Of a stretch of 64,000 nucleotides of DNA, positions 45,443 through 52,658 are shown piece after piece. Position numbers and translations under genes: made by a program. This DNA comes from Actinomycetes bacterium (lineage in GTDB: Bacteria; Actinomycetota; Acidimicrobiia; Acidimicrobiales; RAAP-2), in assembly GCA_021793515.1 (NCBI GenBank), contig JAJYSP010000013.1, positions 1-64,000 of the forward strand, written 5' to 3'. The notes beneath the pieces are model-generated. The model did not search any database. It had not been told where the DNA came from and saw nothing but the letters and a program-made list of their open reading frames with translations. Position 1 is the first letter of the stretch. Each line of letters starts with the position of its first letter.

Positions 45443-47465
45443 ACTCCGCCTGAGCCGAGAACTCGGTCACCGGCTGGACCCGACGCCAGCGGCGATCGGT
45501 GCCGAGAACCCACGTGAACTCGTCGTCACGCCAGGTCACTTCGAAGGCGTCGCGTAACTCGTCACGCAGTGCGTGGTCCTCGATCGGCACGAGCACCTCG
45601 ACGCGACGGTCCAGGTTGCGCTCCATCAGGTCCGCCGAACCCATGTAGACCGACGAACTCTCCTCGCCGGGATTGCCGAAGATGAAGACGCGCGAGTGCT
45701 CGAGGAACTCACCCACCAGGCTGCGCACCGCGATCGTCCCCGAGAGCCCGGTCACCCCCGGACGTAGACAGCAGAGCGTGCGCACCGCCAGGCGAATCGG
45801 GACGCGTGCGTCACTCGCCTCGTAGAGCGCGTCGATGATCGCCGGGTCAGTGAGCCCGTTCACCTTCATGTCGATGCGGCCCTGCATCCCCCGGTCGCGT
45901 TGTCCGTTGATCAGCTCGATGATCCGCGTGCGGGTCATCGTCGGGCTGACAATGATCTTCTCGTAGTCGGCGTTTCGCGCGAAACCGGTGAGGAAGTTGA
46001 AGAGTTCCCCAACGTCATGGGTGATCGCCGAGTCGGCCGTGAGCAGCCCGAAGTCCTCGTAGTTACGGGCGGTTTTGGAGTTGTAGTTCCCGGTAGCGAT
46101 GTGCGCGTAGCGCACCGTGCGGTCGCCCTCGCTGCGCACGACGAGCGCTGTCTTGGAGTGGGTCTTTAAGCCAACAACCCCGTAGACGACGTGGACGCCG
46201 GCGTCTTCGAGCGCTTTAGCCCATTCGATGTTGGCGGCCTCGTCGAAGCGCGCCTTCAACTCGACGAGTGCCACAACCTGCTTACCGCGCTCCGCGGCGC
46301 GGATCAGCGAACCGACCACCGGTGAGTCCCCCGAAGTGCGATAGAGCGTCTGCTTGATGGCGACCACCTTGGGGTCGTCGGCCGCCTGGGCGATGAACAT
46401 CTCCACGGAGTCGCTGAACGACTCGTAGGGGTGGTGCAAGAGCAGGTCGCCATCACGGATGACGGCGAACACGTCACCGACGTGGTCCCCCGCGAGCAGA
46501 CGCGGCGGGGTGAGCGGCGACCACCCTTCGCCCTTCAAGTCGGGTCGGTCGAACTCATAGAGACCCCACAGGTCGTGCAGTCCGAGCGGGGCATCGGACA
46601 CGTAGACGTTCTCGTGATTGAGATCGAGCTGCTCGACGAGCAGGTCAAGAAACTCGGCCGACATTCCGCGCAGGATCTCTACGCGCAGCGCCTCGCCGAA
46701 GCGCCGTCGGCGTAGTTCGACCTCGAGGGCCACGAGTAGGTCGTCCGCCTCGTCCTCTTCCAAGGTCAAGTCGGCGTTTCGCGTCACGCGGAACAGGTCG
46801 GCCCGGCCGATCGACATGCCCGGGAAGAGTCGCCCGAGATTGGCCACGATCAGCTCTTCGATCAGGCACCACCGACCCGGACCGGCGGGCAGGAATCGCG
46901 GAAGCGAACTCGGCACCTTCACCCGGGCGCTTCGCTCCTCGCCCGTCTCGGAATCACGCACCGCGACCGCGATGTTGAGTGACAGGTTCGAGATCATGGG
47001 GAACGGATGACCCGGGTCGACGGCGAGGGGCGTAAGGACCGGATACACGTTCTGCTCGAAGTACCGGTTGAGTCGCGCGTGCTCCTCGACGTCGAGATCG
47101 GCGTAGTGGATGATGGTGATCCCGGCCCGCGTCAGTTCCGGCAGCAGGCCGTCGAGCACGATCCGGTCCTGACGCTCGATGAGCGCGAGGACGCGCTCGC
47201 GGATCGCGTTCAACTGCTGACGGGGCCGCACCCCGTCCACCGATGGCGTCTGAACACCCGCGGCGACCTTGTCTTGGAGGCTAACGACTCGGACCTGGAA
47301 GAACTCGTCGATCATGTCGGCGAAGATCGCGACGAACTTGCAACGTTCCAGGATGGGCAGGCGTTGGTCCTCGGCGAGGTCGAGCAGTCGTGCGCCGAAC
47401 TCGAGGCGCGAGAGCTCGCGACTCGAGAATCGTTCGGGGCCGAAGGCCTGAACGTCGAAACTCAC
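45396..47465 (-). CDS. ppk: Polyphosphate kinase 1
   Basis: The 689-aa enzyme makes polyphosphate from ATP. The start is GTG 47465 (product begins VSFDVQAFGPERFSSRELS), preceded by GAGAGGCGGGG; the upstream open frame overlaps ftsW antisense and is not real. There is ELSRLEFGARLLDLAED at the N-terminus, HHPYESF, VVAIKQTLYRTSGDSPV, the phosphorylated His in GLKTHSKTAL, HIATGNYN and a second His in FLEHSRVFIFGN. Domain order and length are typical. Confidence 0.95.
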   Translation of the reverse strand: MSFDVQAFGPERFSSRELSRLEFGARLLDLAEDQRLPILERCKFVAIFADMIDEFFQVRVVSLQDKVAAGVQTPSVDGVRPRQQLNAIRERVLALIERQDRIVLDGLLPELTRAGITIIHYADLDVEEHARLNRYFEQNVYPVLTPLAVDPGHPFPMISNLSLNIAVAVRDSETGEERSARVKVPSSLPRFLPAGPGRWCLIEELIVANLGRLFPGMSIGRADLFRVTRNADLTLEEDEADDLLVALEVELRRRRFGEALRVEILRGMSAEFLDLLVEQLDLNHENVYVSDAPLGLHDLWGLYEFDRPDLKGEGWSPLTPPRLLAGDHVGDVFAVIRDGDLLLHHPYESFSDSVEMFIAQAADDPKVVAIKQTLYRTSGDSPVVGSLIRAAERGKQVVALVELKARFDEAANIEWAKALEDAGVHVVYGVVGLKTHSKTALVVRSEGDRTVRYAHIATGNYNSKTARNYEDFGLLTADSAITHDVGELFNFLTGFARNADYEKIIVSPTMTRTRIIELINGQRDRGMQGRIDMKVNGLTDPAIIDALYEASDARVPIRLAVRTLCCLRPGVTGLSGTIAVRSLVGEFLEHSRVFIFGNPGEESSSVYMGSADLMERNLDRRVEVLVPIEDHALRDELRDAFEVTWRDDEFTWVLGTDRRWRRVQPVTEFSAQAEFKRRALARARALSTH

Positions 47466-47516
47466 TGGCCCCGCCTCTCTCAGTATTTTCGCCCTTCCTA
47501 CGACTACTCTAAGAGG

Positions 47517-48887
47517 ATGGCGAAGCAGATGCGCGCTCTGACGCCCCCGACACCGCTCGAGTCCGGTGAGGGTGAGCGCGCCCGACGCTCGACCGAGCTC
47601 GGACTCATGGTGTTGGCCTGGGTGATCACGTCGTCGTTCTACGTGCTCGCGTGGCTCGGCGCGGTCGGCCACTTGCCACCCGACCTATGGCTCTTCCTCG
47701 TGGCGATCGTGGCGATCTCGCTGATGATGCACGTCGCGATCCGCATCTACGCGCCCCAGGCTTCCCAGGTGCTGCTACCCATCGCGACGTTGCTCAACGG
47801 GATCGGCTACGTCGAAATCGCGCGCTGGGACCCACACCAGGCCGCGCTCCAATCGCTCTGGTTCTTCGTGAGCGCCATCGGGCTCGTGCTCACTCTCGCG
47901 CTCGTGCGCCACGTGCGCGACCTCGACCGCTACCGCTACCTCTCCCTCGTGGGCGCCATCGGGCTGCTGCTGTTGCCACTCGTGCCGGGGCTCGGGATCA
48001 GCGTGGGCGGCGCGCGACTGTGGATCGGGCTCGGACCGATCACCTTCCAGCCGGTCGAGGTCGCCAAGATCCTCCTCGCGTTCTTCTTCGCCTCCTACTT
48101 CGCCGCCAACCGCGACCTGCTGTCCACCCCGACCCAGCGAATCGGGCGCCGCCTGATCGTCCCTCCGCGGACCCTGCTGCCAATCCTCGCGGCGTGGGGC
48201 TTCGCCATGGTGATCCTCGGCGCGGAGAACGACATCGGCTTCGCCATGCTGCTCTTCGCCCTCTTCGTGGCGATGCTCTGGGTGACGACCGGACTCAAGA
48301 CCTACATCGCGATCAGCGGCGTGTTGTTCGTCGGCGGTGCCTTGGTCGCGGCGAAGTACTTCACCCAGGTCCACGCGCGCGTGAGTCTCTGGATCGACCC
48401 GTGGTCGGCGAAGAACTTCGCCTTCTCCCACCAACTCGCCTACGGCTGGTTCTCCCTCGCCGCGGGCGGCGTCACGGGCACCGGTCTCGGACTCGGCCAG
48501 TCTGGGACGATCCCCGAGATCACCTCGGACATGATCATCGCCGCCATTGGCGAGGAGCTCGGTCTACTCGGCATCGTCGTCGTGCTGAGCCTGTTCGTAC
48601 TCTTCGTTGGGGAGGGCTTCCGCATCGCGCAGCGCGCCCACTCGGACTACGTGCGCCTCGCGAGCACCGCGCTCACGGCCGTCGTCGGGCTCCAGGCCTT
48701 CTTCATCATGGCCGGGGTCCTGCGACTCCTGCCCTTCACGGGCATCACCCTGCCGTTCATGGCCTACGGCGGCAGCTCACTCGTGGCCAACTACATCATC
48801 GTCGCGCTGCTGTTGCGGATATCCCACGAGAACAGCCTCGACCTACGCGGCGGCGCGATCCGCCGCGTCGAGTTCAAGCGTCGTTGA
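47517..48887 (+). CDS. SEDS-family peptidoglycan polymerase (FtsW/RodA type)
   Basis: The 456-aa membrane protein (ATG 47517; ATG 47529 also possible and better spaced from AAGAGG) has about ten to twelve membrane segments. SEDS motifs include GGARLWIGLGPITFQPVEVAKI, ENDIGFAMLLF, GTIPEITSDMIIAAIGEELG and TLPFMAYGGSSLVANY. SEDS proteins polymerise glycan strands with a partner class B PBP. The catalytic Asp is expected in the ENDIGF area. A second SEDS gene (rodA) lies 0.5 kb downstream on the opposite strand, so this one may be FtsW or an extra RodA. No PBP gene is adjacent. Confidence 0.88.
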   Translation: MAKQMRALTPPTPLESGEGERARRSTELGLMVLAWVITSSFYVLAWLGAVGHLPPDLWLFLVAIVAISLMMHVAIRIYAPQASQVLLPIATLLNGIGYVEIARWDPHQAALQSLWFFVSAIGLVLTLALVRHVRDLDRYRYLSLVGAIGLLLLPLVPGLGISVGGARLWIGLGPITFQPVEVAKILLAFFFASYFAANRDLLSTPTQRIGRRLIVPPRTLLPILAAWGFAMVILGAENDIGFAMLLFALFVAMLWVTTGLKTYIAISGVLFVGGALVAAKYFTQVHARVSLWIDPWSAKNFAFSHQLAYGWFSLAAGGVTGTGLGLGQSGTIPEITSDMIIAAIGEELGLLGIVVVLSLFVLFVGEGFRIAQRAHSDYVRLASTALTAVVGLQAFFIMAGVLRLLPFTGITLPFMAYGGSSLVANYIIVALLLRISHENSLDLRGGAIRRVEFKRR

Positions 48888-49356
48888 ACGGTTCGAAGAT
48901 ACTCTCGAGGCACAGGATCGGTGCCACGACTGGCTGACGCAGGGCCAGGATCAACGCGTCACTCGTTCGACAGTCCACCACTTCGCGGCCCCGCGGGGTC
49001 ATCAGGTCGAGTTCCGCGTAGAAGATCCCACCCTCGTGGCGCACGATCTTGGCGGCGATGACGTCGCACTGGAGACGAGTGAGCACGGTCGAGAAGAGCT
49101 CGTGGGTGCTCGGGCGACGTCCCGCGCGGTTGAACAACGCCGCGTGCAGCGCCGTCGCGTCAGCGAGGGCCATCGGGATCGAGACGTTTCGGTACGGCGC
49201 TTCGGCCTCCATCAGGTGCACGACGGGCGACGAGTCACCGAGATCGAAGAGCACCGATTCGACGTGCACCACGCGGAACGTCTCGACGAGACGGTCGGCC
49301 GGCTTGACGTAGGGTGTCGACGCGTCGTCGCCCTCCGCCTCGACCTCATCACTCAC
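48874..49356 (-). CDS. Bifunctional nuclease-domain (DUF151) protein
   Basis: The 160-aa protein shows the DUF151/bifunctional nuclease profile: RVVHVESVLFDL, VVHLMEAEAPYRNVSIPMAL, RRPSTHELF, FYAELDLMT and VVDCRTSDALILALR (usual VDARPSDAIALALR). Family members are linked to nuclease activity and redox or stress functions, but the biochemical role is unclear. It overlaps the rodA stop in ATGA and the converging SEDS gene by 14 bases. Confidence 0.85.
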   Translation of the reverse strand: MSDEVEAEGDDASTPYVKPADRLVETFRVVHVESVLFDLGDSSPVVHLMEAEAPYRNVSIPMALADATALHAALFNRAGRRPSTHELFSTVLTRLQCDVIAAKIVRHEGGIFYAELDLMTPRGREVVDCRTSDALILALRQPVVAPILCLESIFEPFNDA

Positions 49357-50495
49357 GACCCACCCCTACGCCTCGACACCGACAGCACGAGCCCACCGGC
49401 GCTGTAGAACACGAGCACCGCAGACCCGCCGTAGCTGAGCAGCGGCAGCGGGATACCCGTCACCGGCATGATACCCATCGTCATCCCGATGTTCTCAAAG
49501 CAGCTGAACGCGAAGAAGATGAACACGCCCAGTCCGAGCACGCGACCCATGGTGTCCTTAGCCGTGCGACCGATCCGGAACATGCGAAAGGCCACGAATG
49601 CGAGCAGCAGCACGATCGCGACCGAGCCAATGAAGCCCAGCTGCTCGCCGATCGCGGTGAAGATGAAGTCAGTGCGCTGCTCGGGGACGTAGCCGAGCAC
49701 CGTTTGGAGCCCCTGGAAGAGTCCGGCACCGTGCAGTCCGCCCGAACCGATCGCACTCTTGGCGTTAGAGACCTCGTAGATCAGCGGCGCGAGCGCCGGG
49801 TTGGTCGAGTTCTGATTGAGGAACGAGACGAAACGGTCGACCTGGTACTTGTGCAACAGGTCGAAGTAGACCGCCCCAGCGACCCCCACCGAGCCGATGA
49901 TCGCGAGAAAGGTCATGAACCGTGGTGGAACCCCGGCGATGACCATCATCGCCGCGACCACCAAGACGATGATGATCGCCGTGCCGAGGTCTGGCTGGAG
50001 CACGATCAGCAGCAACGGCGTGCCGCCCATCACGAGGATCCGCAGCACGTCGTACATCGTCAGGCCGTCGGCACGCCGCTGGGTGTAGGTCGCGACCGCA
50101 AGGATGATGACGAGCACCGTGAACTCACTGGGCTGGAACTGGATGAATCCGAGGTTGTACCACCGCTGCGCACCGAGGGCGCTCTGACCGGCGACGAACA
50201 CCCCCGCGAGGGCGAACAGTGAGATTACGTAGAGCGGCGTGGCGAGGATCTCGAGGCGCCGGTAGTCGATCCGCGAAATCGCCCACATCACGACGATGCC
50301 CACCACCACGAAGATGCCCTGGCGTTCGAGGTAGTAATGCGGGTTGTAGCCGGCATTCACGAGCGCGGTGCGCGTCGCGGAGTAGATCATCACCACCCCG
50401 ATCAGACCCAGTACGACGAGTCCCACGAAGAGGCTCCGGTCCATCGACTCGCGGCTGCGAATCCGCGTCGTGATGGCGTTGAGGGTGTCGCTCAC
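49353..50495 (-). CDS. rodA: Rod shape-determining SEDS protein RodA
   Basis: The 380-aa membrane protein has about ten membrane segments, ALGAQRWYNLGFIQFQPSEF, LQPDLGTAII, a YQVDRF periplasmic loop, GSGGLHGAGLFQG, YVPEQRTDFIFTAIGEQLGF and a C-terminal TGIPLPLLSYGGSA. This is the RodA/MrdB type, which elongates the lateral wall. The start overlaps the aroE stop by four bases. The order mltG-aroE-rodA mixes wall synthesis with shikimate metabolism. Confidence 0.9.
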   Translation of the reverse strand: MSDTLNAITTRIRSRESMDRSLFVGLVVLGLIGVVMIYSATRTALVNAGYNPHYYLERQGIFVVVGIVVMWAISRIDYRRLEILATPLYVISLFALAGVFVAGQSALGAQRWYNLGFIQFQPSEFTVLVIILAVATYTQRRADGLTMYDVLRILVMGGTPLLLIVLQPDLGTAIIIVLVVAAMMVIAGVPPRFMTFLAIIGSVGVAGAVYFDLLHKYQVDRFVSFLNQNSTNPALAPLIYEVSNAKSAIGSGGLHGAGLFQGLQTVLGYVPEQRTDFIFTAIGEQLGFIGSVAIVLLLAFVAFRMFRIGRTAKDTMGRVLGLGVFIFFAFSCFENIGMTMGIMPVTGIPLPLLSYGGSAVLVFYSAGGLVLSVSRRRGGS

Positions 50496-51265
50496 CGGAT
50501 CGCCTCGAGTAGGGCGGCCCCGTCAATGGGCACTCCCAACCACCACGAGAGCTGTCGGGCGGCCTGGTACGCCAACATCGCAAGACCGTTCACCACTCGA
50601 CAACCACTCTCTTCATACTGCGCCAACCAGGGCGAGATCCGTGGCTCATACGTTATATCGACGGCCACCGCGGCGGACTTCGTGGCGACGGGCGTCGCGA
50701 CGACCCGGCCGCTGACTGGCGTCGTATTGACCACGAGATCGACGGGCTCATCACCACTGACGCCCTCGTGAACGACGTCGTAGGCCGCGGCGAGGGCCCG
50801 CACCGACGCCGCGGTGCGCCCGACCACGTCGACGCGGCGCACGCCCGCAGCGGCCAACGCGTCGACAATCGCACGTGCCGCGCCCCCGGCGCCCAACAGC
50901 ACGACGGCGCGGCCCTCGACGTGGAACCCGAGTTCGCCCACGAGCGAATCGACGAACCCCAGGCCGTCGGTGTTCGCGCCATGGACGCGTCCGTCGCGCA
51001 CGAGCAGCGAGTTCACAGCCCCGACGCGCGCCGCGGTCTCCTCGAGCACATCACAGAGCTCCACCACCTGGGTCTTGAGGGGCATCGTCACCGATAGCGC
51101 GTCGTAGTCGGCGAGCAATTCGGCCACGCGCGCAACGTCGCCGCTTCCTACCTCGATGCGCGTCGAGGTCCCCGCGACCCCGGCTATGGCCAGCCCCGCC
51201 TCGTGAAGCTGGGGCGAGAGCGAGTGAGTGATCGGCGAGCCGATCACTCCGAGTCGCCAGCTCAC
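50492..51265 (-). CDS. aroE: Shikimate dehydrogenase
   Basis: The 257-aa enzyme reduces 3-dehydroshikimate. It has GVIGSPITHSLSPQLHEAG (shikimate pocket), ALSVTMPLKTQV (catalytic Lys), GANTDGLGFVDSL, the LLGAGGAARAIVDAL NADPH loop and VNTTPV. Length is normal. The start overlaps mltG by four bases. The alaS-ruvX-mltG-aroE order is conserved in actinobacteria. Confidence 0.94.
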   Translation of the reverse strand: MSWRLGVIGSPITHSLSPQLHEAGLAIAGVAGTSTRIEVGSGDVARVAELLADYDALSVTMPLKTQVVELCDVLEETAARVGAVNSLLVRDGRVHGANTDGLGFVDSLVGELGFHVEGRAVVLLGAGGAARAIVDALAAAGVRRVDVVGRTAASVRALAAAYDVVHEGVSGDEPVDLVVNTTPVSGRVVATPVATKSAAVAVDITYEPRISPWLAQYEESGCRVVNGLAMLAYQAARQLSWWLGVPIDGAALLEAIR

Positions 51266-52248
51266 CCGAACCCATTCGTCACTGCACGGCGTTCATTGGC
51301 GAGCTGTTGGGCAAAAGTCGTCGCGAAGGCTTCGGTGCCCGAGCGGTCCACAACGGTGAAGTACAGCCACGGTCCCGGTGGTGGGTTAAGCACGGCCTTG
51401 ATGGCGTCCGAGGAGATGGTGCAGATGGGCGTCGGCGTGAGCCCGGCGACCAGATAGGTGTTGTAGGGCGACTTGGTCTTAAGCATCGCGTGGGTGACCG
51501 TGCCGCCGTCCAGGCCGAGAGCGTAGAGCACCGTCGCGTCCATCTGCAGCGGACCGCCCCGGGCGAGGCGGTTGAAGATCACGCGGGCGACCTTGGGCAT
51601 GTTTCGAGGGTAGTAGCCCTCCTTGTCGACAATCGACGCGGCGATGATCAGCTGATACGCGTCGAGGCCGTTGCGCGTCGTGCTCGGCGTGAGCCCGAGT
51701 GCCGCCGCTTGCGCGCTAAAAGCGGCCGTCATCTCCCCGAGGAGATCCTTCGCCGTTGCCTGGGGCGTGATCCGGTACTGACCGGCGCCGATGAGCCCCT
51801 CCAGCGAGCCGGCGGGGTGGAAGGGACTCGTCGCGGCGGCGGCCGTGGCGTCGGTGACGAAGTGATCGGCGTAGGTGGCCCCCTCGCGCGCCGCGACCTG
51901 CAGGGCCACCTCGTGCAGCGTGAGACCGGGCACCACCGTGATCACCGGAGCCGCCAAGACGCCCTTCACCGAAGCGAAGGACGAGTTCTGGTGGAACCGA
52001 TATGTGCCGGGGTCAACGGTCGGTGCGCCGAGGATGAGGTCGAGGCGAAAGGCCAACGGACTCGCGATCACCCCTTTGCTATGGAGTTTCCCGGCGATCG
52101 TCGCGAGTGAGTCCCCCGGTTGCACCGTGACACTCACCAATTGTCCGGGTCCGCCGAGCGGATACGCCTCGAGCAGGAACCACCCCATGGCGACGATGCA
52201 GACACCAAGAATGCTCGCGAGGACCCACCGCAGCGCTTTAGTGAGCAC
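51262..52248 (-). CDS. mltG: Endolytic transglycosylase MltG
   Basis: MltG cleaves nascent glycan strands within peptidoglycan and helps set their length. The 328-aa product has one N-terminal membrane anchor (LASILGVCIVAMGWFLLEA), a LysM-like QPGDSLATIAGKLHSKGV segment and the YceG domain with catalytic E210 (ASIVDKE), VARVIFNRL, LQMDATVLYALG, SPYNTYLVAGLTPTPI and LYFTVVD. GTG 52248 overlaps ruvX by eleven bases. Confidence 0.93.
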   Translation of the reverse strand: MLTKALRWVLASILGVCIVAMGWFLLEAYPLGGPGQLVSVTVQPGDSLATIAGKLHSKGVIASPLAFRLDLILGAPTVDPGTYRFHQNSSFASVKGVLAAPVITVVPGLTLHEVALQVAAREGATYADHFVTDATAAAATSPFHPAGSLEGLIGAGQYRITPQATAKDLLGEMTAAFSAQAAALGLTPSTTRNGLDAYQLIIAASIVDKEGYYPRNMPKVARVIFNRLARGGPLQMDATVLYALGLDGGTVTHAMLKTKSPYNTYLVAGLTPTPICTISSDAIKAVLNPPPGPWLYFTVVDRSGTEAFATTFAQQLANERRAVTNGFG

Positions 52249-52654
52249 GAAGACCGTCGAGATAGTGCTGGAGCAGCACGACCGCCGCCGCGCTGTCGAC
52301 CCGATCGCGGTGATCGGCGGAGCGGTGTCCCGCGGCGTGCAGCCCCCTCGTCGCTTCCTGGGTCGTCAGTCGCTCGTCCCACTGGATGACCGTCGCGTGG
52401 TGCAACGCAGCTCGAAGCTCGTGGAACAAGCCGTCGGCCATGACCGTGCTCGCGGTCTCGCGACCCGACAGCGCGACGGGGCGGCCGACAACCACGAGAT
52501 CGACGGACTCGTCGTCGACGATCTGACTGATCAGCACGAGTAACGAGTCATCCACGGTAAAGGCCGGGCGCGGGAAAGCCATGGTGCGCGCCGAGTCACT
52601 GATCGCGACGCCGCAGCGCTTCGAGCCGGGATCGAGTCCGAGAATGCGTCCCAC
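52238..52654 (-). CDS. ruvX: RuvX/YqgF RNase H-fold protein
   Basis: The start is GTG 52654, five bases after the alaS stop; earlier codons lie inside alaS. The 138-aa protein has the GLDPGSKRCGVAISD metal-binding first strand, VVVGRPVALSG, WDERLTTQEA and DSAAAVVLLQHYLD. YqgF acts as a resolvase-like nuclease and in 16S rRNA 5' maturation. It bridges alaS and mltG in the conserved order. Confidence 0.92.
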   Translation of the reverse strand: MGRILGLDPGSKRCGVAISDSARTMAFPRPAFTVDDSLLVLISQIVDDESVDLVVVGRPVALSGRETASTVMADGLFHELRAALHHATVIQWDERLTTQEATRGLHAAGHRSADHRDRVDSAAAVVLLQHYLDGLRAH

Positions 52655-52658
52655 GGCG

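Noticed and set aside
47466-47672. Long N-terminal extension of ppk
   Set aside because: The 69 extra codons run antisense through the SEDS gene start and are Arg/His-rich; GTG 47465 has a good ribosome-binding site and matches the usual Ppk N-terminus.
47651-48937. 428-codon plus-strand frame overlapping the SEDS gene
   Set aside because: Extremely Arg/Pro-rich and in another frame of a clear membrane-protein gene.
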